Assembly (NCBI GenBank): GCA_003551485.1
Contig: PUMS01000470.1
Coordinates: forward strand, 1 to 11,457
Source of the DNA: Phycisphaeraceae bacterium
GTDB lineage: Bacteria > Planctomycetota > Phycisphaerae > Phycisphaerales > Phycisphaeraceae
Reading direction: 5' to 3'
DNA length: 11,457 nucleotides
The stretch's first letter is position 1. Each line of letters begins with the position of its first letter. The notes below the pieces were generated by a model, which made no database searches, was not told the DNA's origin, and saw only the letters and a list, made by a program, of their open reading frames with translations. A program made the position numbers and the translations under genes. Positions 1-5,793 of this stretch are shown piece after piece.

Positions 1-223
1 CAAGCAGGAACTGGTAATAGCCCACGGGCGTGCTGACGATCGTCCGTCGAGCCCAGCGCGGATCGAGCCGGCCCGAGTGGAGCATCAGAAGGGGCAGTTC
101 GGTAGGGAAACGCCGCAGCAGTTCCAGGGGGTCGAAGTCCCAGTCCAGTTCTGTGCCCGTGTCGTACATGGGGCAGATGATATGGGGATGACGGGACAAG
201 GGGACAGTGCGAGTGCGCAGCAT
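1..223 (-). CDS. Chorismate-binding enzyme component I (PabB/TrpE-like), N-terminal part only
   Basis: The minus strand reads open from an ATG at 223 to the left edge (74 codons); the rest of the gene lies outside the window. The translation contains FDPLELLRRFP, then LMLHSGRLDPRWARRTIV, then TPVGYYQFLL. This matches the usual N-terminal pattern of aminodeoxychorismate synthase / anthranilate synthase component I, where a strand carrying LLxSG is followed by a PRW-R-(S/T)I stretch, ahead of the catalytic chorismate-binding domain. Such enzymes aminate chorismate for folate or tryptophan synthesis in the cytoplasm. The start is uncertain: ATG at 223 or ATG at 169 (MYDTGTELDW), and neither has a clear Shine-Dalgarno sequence. 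The gene lies 72 bases downstream of shc on the same strand, so co-transcription is possible. Because the catalytic domain is missing, PabB and TrpE cannot be told apart and the family call itself is moderate. Confidence 0.5.
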   Translation of the reverse strand, partial: MLRTRTVPLSRHPHIICPMYDTGTELDWDFDPLELLRRFPTELPLLMLHSGRLDPRWARRTIVSTPVGYYQFLL

Positions 224-275
224 GGGACGCGGCAAGGCGCGTGAGCAAAGGCGGGGCGGCATCGCCGGGCGGCGC

Positions 276-295
276 GGGGAAGAGGGAGGGGGGGG
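276..295 (+). other. G-run tract just past the shc stop codon (possible DNA G-quadruplex)
   Basis: The plus strand has G-runs of 4, 3 and 8 separated by AAGA and A, which fits a four-tract quadruplex pattern if the 8-G run is split. It directly abuts the shc stop codon (296-298). In shc mRNA the same tract is C/U-rich, so any quadruplex would be in the DNA only. I see no classical terminator hairpin with a U-tract in the 72 bases between shc and the PabB-like gene. Confidence 0.35.
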
Positions 296-2443
296 TCAGC
301 CGGCGTTCTGGCGGCCGGTCATCTCGCCCAGCCAGCGGCCCATGGCCATGACGGGGAAGTAGAGCCGGTACAGGTGGTAGCGCAGGTAGAACACGCGAGG
401 GAAGCCGGTGCCGGTGAACTGCGGTTCATCCCACGTGCCGGTTTCGAGTTGCGTGTCGGCCAGCCACCGGATGGCGCGCTGCACGGCTTCATCGTGCGGG
501 CCGTGGATGGTCATCAGTGCCATCGCACCCCATGCCGTCTGCGAGGCCGTCGAGGGACCCCGGCCCTTGAGGCTGGGGTCCTCGTAGGTGTCGGGCGATT
601 CACCGAACGAGCCGTCGGGCTTCTGCACCTGCCTGAGCCACTGCCCGGCACGCTGGACCCACGGCTCGCTCATGTCCACGCCCACGCGCCTCATGCCGCC
701 GATGGACTGCCAGGTGCCGTAGATGTAGTTCACGCCCCAGCGACCGAACCAGCAGCCCTCGGGCTCCTGCCTTCGCTTGACGTACTCGACGGCGCGCTGC
801 ACCGCCGGGTGGTCGATGCGGTAGCCGTGCCAGCCCAGGCATTCGAGCACGCGGCCGGTGATGTCCGGGCAGGAGGGGTCCTGGATGGCGTTGTGGTCGG
901 CGAAGGGGACGTACTCCAGCAGCGGGCGGTGGCGCGTCTTGTCGAACGCGGCCCAGCCGCCGTCATCGTTCTGAAGCGCCAGCACCCAGTCAATGCCGCG
1001 GCGGCCGGCGGCGATGGCATCGCGCCCGCCGATGCGCTTCAGCGCCATGGCGATCATCACCGTGTCATCGACATCCGGGTACCAGGGGTTGTTGAACTCG
1101 AAGAACCAGCCCGAGGCCTTCACGCCCGGCGCCACGTTGTTGGCCCAGTCGCCCACGTGGCGGCATTCCTTGCTCAGCAGCCAGTCGGCGCAGCGCTTCA
1201 TCGCCGGGTGGGAGGCATCGAGACCGGCATCGGTCAGGGCGTAGGCGGCGATGCCCGTGTCCCAGGTCGGCGATTCGCAGGGCTGTAGGCGGATGGTGCC
1301 ATCGGCCGCGGCGGGGTCATCGGCGCTGTTGCGCGGCGTGCCTTCGCGGCCGTGGATCATGTAGTGGTCCAGGTGCCGCAGGTTGTCCCGGATGATCGGG
1401 TGGTTCGGCTCATAGCCCAGACACCGGCGGAAGGCGATCAGCAGGTAGATGATCGGCGGGAAGATGGCACCGGGCCCATCCGAGGCCTGGCAGCGCTCGA
1501 TGATCCATCGTTCCATGCGGGCCACCGCGCGGCGGCGGCCGATCCGCAGCAGGCCCACCCGCCGCGCTGCCTTGAGCAGCCGGTCGGCGCCGTGGAACAG
1601 GCGCATCCAGAAACGGCTCTTGCTCAGGGGGTTGTGCATCAGACGGTGGCGGTTGGCCTCATCGGCGAAAAGCTCGCCAATGCCCAGGTGCTCGGGGATC
1701 GGCCGCACCGGCTGGTAGGTGGTGATGATCGACAGGGGCTGGATCATCGTCCGCGACCAGGCCGAGACCTTGTCCAGATGGAAGAAGAACCACCTGGGCA
1801 GGTAGACGATCTGCGGCGGGATGATGGGCACCGCGCTGTAGCTGACCTGCCCGAGGGCGGCAAGGTAGTACTTGGAGAAGGTATTGATTCGTTCGGCGCC
1901 GCCGTGGGCCAGGACCTGCTCGCGGGCGCGGACCATGTGGGGCGCCTGCGGGTCATCGCCCATGAGCTTGAGTGCGAAGTAGGCCTTGACGGTGGCGCTT
2001 GGGTCGATCACGCCGCCGCCGACGCCGCCCTCGGGGTACTGCGACCAGGCGCCGGTTGGCAACTGCTGGCTTCGCAGGTAGTTGGCGATCTTCGCCAGCC
2101 GCGGGTCGTCCTCGCGGCCGATGACCCACATGGCGAGGATGTACTCGCTCTGAAGGATCGAGTCGCCCTCGAGTTCGGCACAGAAATAGCCATCCTCGTA
2201 CTGGCGGGCGAGCAGGGCCTCGACGGCGCGGTCGAGGTGCGGCTGGATGGCCGCGATCAGGTCATCGCCTTGGCCCTGGGATTGCTGTTGGCCGCCGGAC
2301 GTCTCGCTTGCCTCCAGGACGCGGTCGATGAGGTCGCCGCCGGTGGCCTTGGAGCCGGTTGGGCGGGAAGTGTCTTGGGGCTGGTTAACGGTTGGGGCCT
2401 CATCGTGGGGCTGTTGAATCCGGGTGGGGTTGCCATGGGTCAT
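296..2443 (-). CDS. shc: Squalene-hopene cyclase
   Basis: Class II triterpene cyclase that protonates squalene and folds it to hopene/hopanol, the first committed step of hopanoid synthesis; family members are monotopic membrane proteins. At 715 residues it is slightly long for the family (about 630-720). The catalytic acid motif is DVDDT at 457-461. QW repeats (QxxxGxW/F) are visible at 127-133, 491-497, 559-565, 607-613 and 665-671. Other family-typical stretches are CESPTWDTG (389-397) and QDPSCPDITGR (521-531). Residues 1-60 are a Gln/Thr/Pro/Gly-rich, probably disordered extension before the fold begins at about 61. The frame stays open upstream to 2662, but I chose ATG 2443 because GGAGG lies 11 bases before it and the upstream residues do not look like this family. 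It is transcribed toward the PabB-like gene, 72 bases away. Squalene-synthesis genes are not in the window. Confidence 0.96.
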   Translation of the reverse strand: MTHGNPTRIQQPHDEAPTVNQPQDTSRPTGSKATGGDLIDRVLEASETSGGQQQSQGQGDDLIAAIQPHLDRAVEALLARQYEDGYFCAELEGDSILQSEYILAMWVIGREDDPRLAKIANYLRSQQLPTGAWSQYPEGGVGGGVIDPSATVKAYFALKLMGDDPQAPHMVRAREQVLAHGGAERINTFSKYYLAALGQVSYSAVPIIPPQIVYLPRWFFFHLDKVSAWSRTMIQPLSIITTYQPVRPIPEHLGIGELFADEANRHRLMHNPLSKSRFWMRLFHGADRLLKAARRVGLLRIGRRRAVARMERWIIERCQASDGPGAIFPPIIYLLIAFRRCLGYEPNHPIIRDNLRHLDHYMIHGREGTPRNSADDPAAADGTIRLQPCESPTWDTGIAAYALTDAGLDASHPAMKRCADWLLSKECRHVGDWANNVAPGVKASGWFFEFNNPWYPDVDDTVMIAMALKRIGGRDAIAAGRRGIDWVLALQNDDGGWAAFDKTRHRPLLEYVPFADHNAIQDPSCPDITGRVLECLGWHGYRIDHPAVQRAVEYVKRRQEPEGCWFGRWGVNYIYGTWQSIGGMRRVGVDMSEPWVQRAGQWLRQVQKPDGSFGESPDTYEDPSLKGRGPSTASQTAWGAMALMTIHGPHDEAVQRAIRWLADTQLETGTWDEPQFTGTGFPRVFYLRYHLYRLYFPVMAMGRWLGEMTGRQNAG

Positions 2444-2454
2444 GATCCGTCGCA

Positions 2455-2459
2455 CCTCC
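2455..2459 (-). promoter_or_regulatory. Shine-Dalgarno sequence of shc (decides the start)
   Basis: GGAGG on the minus strand, 11 bases before ATG 2443. It supports this start over the in-frame ATG at 2662, which would add 73 residues. Confidence 0.65.
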
Positions 2460-2623
2460 GTGCCAACAGCGACCTGTCCGGCCTGGCCCCAGCGCCACCA
2501 CAGCGCCGGCCATGACTGGGCCGGAACGGCACAGGCTATCCCATGGGGGTATGGGGCTGCAAGATGGGCAGGTCGGTCTATGAAGGGGGCGATGGGCCGC
2601 GGGCACCCAGGGGGCATCCCGGG

Positions 2624-2659
2624 GCGGCAGGGCCGAGCCCCCCCTGCCGCTTTATTATA
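2624..2659 (+). terminator. Terminator-like hairpin with T-rich tail between purN-HD and shc
   Basis: A perfect 9-bp inverted repeat, GCGGCAGGG (2624-2632) and CCCTGCCGC (2642-2650), has a 9-base loop and is followed on the plus strand by TTTATTATA. This is the layout of an intrinsic terminator for plus-strand transcription, although no plus-strand gene lies upstream of it. On the minus strand the tail becomes the TATAAT candidate promoter of shc and the hairpin would open the shc leader. It may instead block antisense transcription or stabilise the shc 5' end. The structure is certain as sequence; its role is inferred. Confidence 0.4.
2654..2659 (-). promoter_or_regulatory. Candidate -10 box for shc
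   Basis: A perfect TATAAT on the minus strand sits in an AT-rich island within very GC-rich DNA, upstream of shc. No good -35 hexamer is found 16-18 bases further upstream. Transcription from here would give a leader of about 200 bases starting in the adjacent 9-bp hairpin. The rest of the gap (2444-2725) shows no gene that I can support. Confidence 0.35.
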
Positions 2660-2725
2660 CATAACTGACCTTATCGGACTTTAGGGCGGCCGTGGCGGGC
2701 CGATGCCGTAGCCGCCGGCAAGTCT

Positions 2726-3883
2726 TCAGCGAGCAGAGAGATACGGCTCGATCAATGATCGGATCGACCTGGCCATTGCCACGCCCGCGGCGGGAATCGG
2801 CTCCAGGGCTTTTAGAAGCTGCGACGTCGCCGCGGCCTTCTGCTGCTGCTGTTCCGGCGGACGCTGGTGAAGGTCCTGGAGGTTGTCCAGCCGATCGGCG
2901 AGCTTGATCAGGCGGGCCGGCTCGGACATCGTCGCGGCGATTTGAGCGATCGCCTGGGTCTTGAGTCGGGCATCGCGCTGTGCTTGCGGCGGCACGGTGA
3001 GTTGCTCGACGAGTTCGGCAACCCCCGTTCCAAACGCGCGGCGGAGTTGGAACGGGCCCGCGGCGGTGTCCTCGAGCACATCGTGCAGGTGGGCTGCGGC
3101 CAGAACCTCTGGATCGGTCACGCCCGCCTCCTGCTGAAGCCTTGCGGCGACCGCCGCGGTGTGCTCGGCCAACGGCTTGCCCGAACGCTGCTTGCACTGG
3201 CCGCGGTGGGCGAACGCGGCGAAGATGCGGGCCGCCTCGACCGGATCGTCCGGCAGCTCGGGCACGATGCGGGTGCGGCGGCCGTCGATGAGCACGCGCC
3301 CGGCGGCGATCATGGCCAGGGCCTCGGGATAGGCCCGGCATTCCTGCTCGAAGATGCGGGCGGCGAGCGTTTGCGGCGTGTCGTCTTCCAGGACCGGGCA
3401 GGTGCGCTGATGGATGATCGGGCCGGTGTCGTACTCGGGGTCGGCGAAGTGGACGGTACAGCCGCTGACCTTGCAGCCGCGTTCGAGCACGGCCTGGTGG
3501 ACGTGGTGGCCGTACATGCCCTTGCCGCCGAAACTGGGCAACAGGGCCGGGTGAATGTTGACCACGCGTTGGGCGAAGTCGTCTGGGATGACCAGCAGGT
3601 TCATGTACCCGGCGAGGACGGCGAGTTGGGCGCCGGCCTGGCGGATTTGGCCGAACACAACGTCCGATAACTCGGCAGGACCCTTATACACCTTCTTCTC
3701 CACCACGCAGCCCGTCAAACCCAACCGCCGGGCACGCTCCAGCCCGTAGGCGTCCGCCCGTGAGCTGAGCACCAGCGCGATCCGCAATGGCAGATCGCCC
3801 CCGTCGATGGCCCGCTGGAGGTTTTCCAGGCTGCGGCCGCCGCCGCTGATCAGCACCGCGATGGGAAGTGGCTCGGGGTTCAT
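2726..3883 (-). CDS. PurN (GAR formyltransferase) fused to a RelA/SpoT/MESH1-type HD hydrolase domain
   Basis: A single 385-residue frame with two domains. Residues 7 to about 210 are phosphoribosylglycinamide formyltransferase, which transfers formyl from 10-formyl-THF to GAR in purine synthesis. It has the LISGGGRSL phosphate loop (11-19), NIHPALLP with catalytic N109 and H111, and D152 in YDTGPII. PurN alone is usually about 190-215 residues. After a very short linker, residues 215 to about 380 match the HD hydrolase half of RelA/SpoT: AHRGQ (225-229), RSGKP (233-237), H241, HDVLED (267-272), and LADRLDN (328-334). By alignment to the known Rel enzyme these supply the metal ligands (H241, H267, D268, D330) and catalytic residues (E271, D272, N334). 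No synthetase, TGS or ACT domain is present. The family hydrolyses (p)ppGpp; MESH1 also acts on NADPH. Start ATG 3883 lacks a clear ribosome site. The gene is divergent from gluQ, 90 bases apart. Confidence 0.9.
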   Translation of the reverse strand: MNPEPLPIAVLISGGGRSLENLQRAIDGGDLPLRIALVLSSRADAYGLERARRLGLTGCVVEKKVYKGPAELSDVVFGQIRQAGAQLAVLAGYMNLLVIPDDFAQRVVNIHPALLPSFGGKGMYGHHVHQAVLERGCKVSGCTVHFADPEYDTGPIIHQRTCPVLEDDTPQTLAARIFEQECRAYPEALAMIAAGRVLIDGRRTRIVPELPDDPVEAARIFAAFAHRGQCKQRSGKPLAEHTAAVAARLQQEAGVTDPEVLAAAHLHDVLEDTAAGPFQLRRAFGTGVAELVEQLTVPPQAQRDARLKTQAIAQIAATMSEPARLIKLADRLDNLQDLHQRPPEQQQQKAAATSQLLKALEPIPAAGVAMARSIRSLIEPYLSAR

Positions 3884-3894
3884 GGCTCAGCAAC

Positions 3895-3900
3895 AGGATA
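3895..3900 (-). promoter_or_regulatory. Candidate -10 box for purN-HD
   Basis: TATCCT on the minus strand, 11 bases before ATG 3883. It is directly abutted upstream by the 17-base palindrome at 3901-3917, which would occupy exactly the spacer between -10 and -35. The -35 position reads GCGGCG, a poor match, so the assignment is tentative. A start here would leave a very short leader. Confidence 0.25.
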
Positions 3901-3917
3901 ACCGCAAGGCTTGCGGT
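3901..3917. repeat. Perfect palindrome between the divergent purN-HD and gluQ genes
   Basis: The sequence is ACCGCAAG-G-CTTGCGGT, 8-bp arms around one central base, in a 90-base divergent intergenic region. Its position just upstream of a possible -10 of purN-HD would suit an operator. It could equally be a small hairpin or a copy of a dispersed palindromic repeat. No second copy was noticed in this window. Confidence 0.55.
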
Positions 3918-3957
3918 CGCCGCGCATCGTCGATCGCCGTGCTGGTAAGCCGGCGGC

Positions 3958-3963
3958 TATGCT
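3958..3963 (+). promoter_or_regulatory. Candidate -10 box for gluQ
   Basis: TATGCT lies 10 bases before ATG 3974. A start site about 7 bases downstream of it would give an almost leaderless message, which fits the lack of any Shine-Dalgarno sequence before gluQ. No convincing -35 hexamer is visible. Confidence 0.3.
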
Positions 3964-3973
3964 TTGAGACCTC

Positions 3974-4981
3974 ATGATTTGGACCCGTCTGGCACCTTCC
4001 CCCACCGGCGCGCTGCACCTGGGCAATGCGCGCACGTTCCTGGTGAACTGGGCCCTGGCGCGGCAGCGCGGGTGGCGGGTGCTGCTGCGCATCGAGGACC
4101 TGGATGGGCCGCGGGTGAAGGCCGGCGCGGATCGCGGCGCGATCGAGGACCTTGCCTGGCTGGGGCTGGACTGGGATCGGGGGCCGGTCTACCAGACGGC
4201 CGAGATGGCCCCCTGCCATGAGGCGCTCGACCGCCTCGGCCGTGCGGGGCTGCTGTACGCGTGTGTCTGCACCCGGCGCGAGATCGAACAGGCCCAGTCG
4301 GCCCCGCATGAGGATGAAGAGGGCGAACAGGGCGATGGCCGCGAACTACGCTATCCCGGCACCTGCCGGCCCGAACCCGCCACCCCCCTGCCGCCGTCGT
4401 TCCGCCCCGCCGACACCGACTCGGCCCTGCGGCTGCGAATCCCGGATGAGCCGGTGCGCTTCTTCGACCAGGTGCGCGGCGACCATGCCATCAACGTGCA
4501 GCGCAGCGTGGGCGACTTCATCGTGGCGACCAAGGCGGGCCTGCCGGCGTATCAGCTCGCCGTGGTGGTCGATGATGCCCGCCAGAGGGTGATGGAGGTG
4601 GTTCGCGGCGATGACCTGCTGGGCTCGACCGCGAGGCAGATGTGGCTGTATCGTCTGCTGGGCATCGAGCAAACCCCGCGGTGGTGGCACCTGCCGCTGG
4701 TGCTCGGGCCCGATGGCCGCAGATTGGCCAAGCGCCACGGCGACAGCCGATTGGCCCGATACCGGCAACTGGGTGTGCCAGTAGAGCGGGTGATCGGCCT
4801 GCTGGCGTGGTGGAGCGGTGTGACGGACCAGCGCAGCGAGATGACGGTGGAACAGTTCGTCACCGGCTTCGATATCGCCCGCCTGCCGCGCGGCCCGATA
4901 ACATTCACCCCCGAGGATGAGGCATGGTTAAGCGACAGTCGCAACGACAGACCGATGATGGCGACAACCGCCGGCGCCTGA
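3974..4981 (+). CDS. gluQ: Glutamyl-Q tRNA(Asp) synthetase
   Basis: A truncated paralogue of glutamyl-tRNA synthetase that attaches glutamate to queuosine-34 of tRNA(Asp) in the cytoplasm. The class I signature is complete: PSPTGALHLGN (8-18, with HLGN as the HIGH motif), the RIEDLD stretch (39-44), and a KMSKS counterpart at LAKRHGD (251-257). The GluQ zinc site is visible as C97, C99, Y127 and C131. The protein ends at 335 residues without the C-terminal anticodon-binding region of GltX, as expected for GluQ (about 290-310), with an acidic insert at about 112-123. Start ATG 3974 places the Rossmann strand at residue 3 as in homologues. Its last 58 bases overlap the next gene in another frame, which suggests translational coupling. 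Queuosine synthesis genes are not in the window. Confidence 0.9.
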   Translation: MIWTRLAPSPTGALHLGNARTFLVNWALARQRGWRVLLRIEDLDGPRVKAGADRGAIEDLAWLGLDWDRGPVYQTAEMAPCHEALDRLGRAGLLYACVCTRREIEQAQSAPHEDEEGEQGDGRELRYPGTCRPEPATPLPPSFRPADTDSALRLRIPDEPVRFFDQVRGDHAINVQRSVGDFIVATKAGLPAYQLAVVVDDARQRVMEVVRGDDLLGSTARQMWLYRLLGIEQTPRWWHLPLVLGPDGRRLAKRHGDSRLARYRQLGVPVERVIGLLAWWSGVTDQRSEMTVEQFVTGFDIARLPRGPITFTPEDEAWLSDSRNDRPMMATTAGA

Positions 4982-5766
4982 TCCGGGCGGGCCTGGGCCT
5001 GCTCGTGGCCCTGGCGCTGGCCGCGGCGGTGTTCATCCACCGCACGCCTGGGGTGGGCCCGAGCCGAGGCGGTGGTTCACCCTCCCCTGCTGTGCCTGCT
5101 GACCACGGCGAGGAACACCCCACCCCGCCGCGCGATGCCCGTCCTGATCGGGCCCCATCGGATACCGGTTCGTCCGCGGATGTCGCCGCTGATGATGAAC
5201 CCGGCCGGACCACCCATGACCACGCGCCCCTTTCGCCTGCGGATGGCCCTGCCACTACGGCTGACGATCGCGGCCCGCTCGCGGATGACCCCGCCGCGGC
5301 CGCCGTCATCACCGAACCGGTTGAAGACTTCATGCCCGGCTGGCAGTTCGCGCCCCAGCCCAAGCTCGACACCGTGGCGGCGACGATCGGCGGTGAGCGG
5401 TTCGAACTCGAGATGGCCATCACGCCCATGCAGCAGTACCGGGGGCTTTCCAACCGCACTCGGATTCCCCCCGACGGCGGGATGATCTTCATCTTCGCTG
5501 AAGACCGGCCGGCGGGCTTCGTCATGCGGCGGTGCCTCGTGCCGTTGGACCTTCTGTACCTGGACTCGCGCGGGCGGATCACCACGCTGTACGAGATGCC
5601 GGTCGAGCCCTACGACACGCCCGATGATGAGTTGACCATCTACCCCAGCCGCGGCCCGGCACGCTTCGCCATCGAACTGAGGGCCGGCACGGTCCGGCGG
5701 CTGGGTCTGCAACGCGGCCAGTTCGTCCAGATGCCTGTGGAGGCGCTTAAGCGGAAGCACTGGTGA
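4924..5766 (+). CDS. Membrane-anchored DUF192 domain protein
   Basis: 280 residues. A positively charged N-terminus (RRRLIRAG) precedes one hydrophobic segment at about 19-38, so it is probably a signal anchor or signal peptide without an obvious lipobox. Residues 42-135 are a Pro/Asp/Ala-rich, low-complexity linker. Residues 150-272 are a DUF192 domain: FELEMAITPMQQYRGLSNR, GGMIFIF (185-191), FVMRRCLVPLDLLYLD (199-214), then an IELRAGT strand (250-256) and a final GLQRGQFV. The molecular function of DUF192 is unknown to me; members are often exported or periplasmic. GAGG followed by 7 bases before ATG 4924 is a good ribosome site. The start lies 58 bases inside gluQ, and the phosphatase gene starts 27 bases after its stop, so the three genes probably form an operon. 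Confidence 0.85.
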   Translation: MVKRQSQRQTDDGDNRRRLIRAGLGLLVALALAAAVFIHRTPGVGPSRGGGSPSPAVPADHGEEHPTPPRDARPDRAPSDTGSSADVAADDEPGRTTHDHAPLSPADGPATTADDRGPLADDPAAAAVITEPVEDFMPGWQFAPQPKLDTVAATIGGERFELEMAITPMQQYRGLSNRTRIPPDGGMIFIFAEDRPAGFVMRRCLVPLDLLYLDSRGRITTLYEMPVEPYDTPDDELTIYPSRGPARFAIELRAGTVRRLGLQRGQFVQMPVEALKRKHW

Positions 5767-5793
5767 GTCGATGTTCGAGCATGTCCTTCGATC

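Noticed and set aside
1352..2515. Plus-strand open frame of 387 codons opposite shc
   Set aside because: It lies fully antisense to a well-supported squalene-hopene cyclase and has the composition expected of a GC-rich shadow frame.
2444..2662. Longer SHC start giving 73 more residues
   Set aside because: The extra residues do not resemble the family, whereas ATG 2443 has GGAGG at a workable distance. The extension would also run through the hairpin/-10 element.
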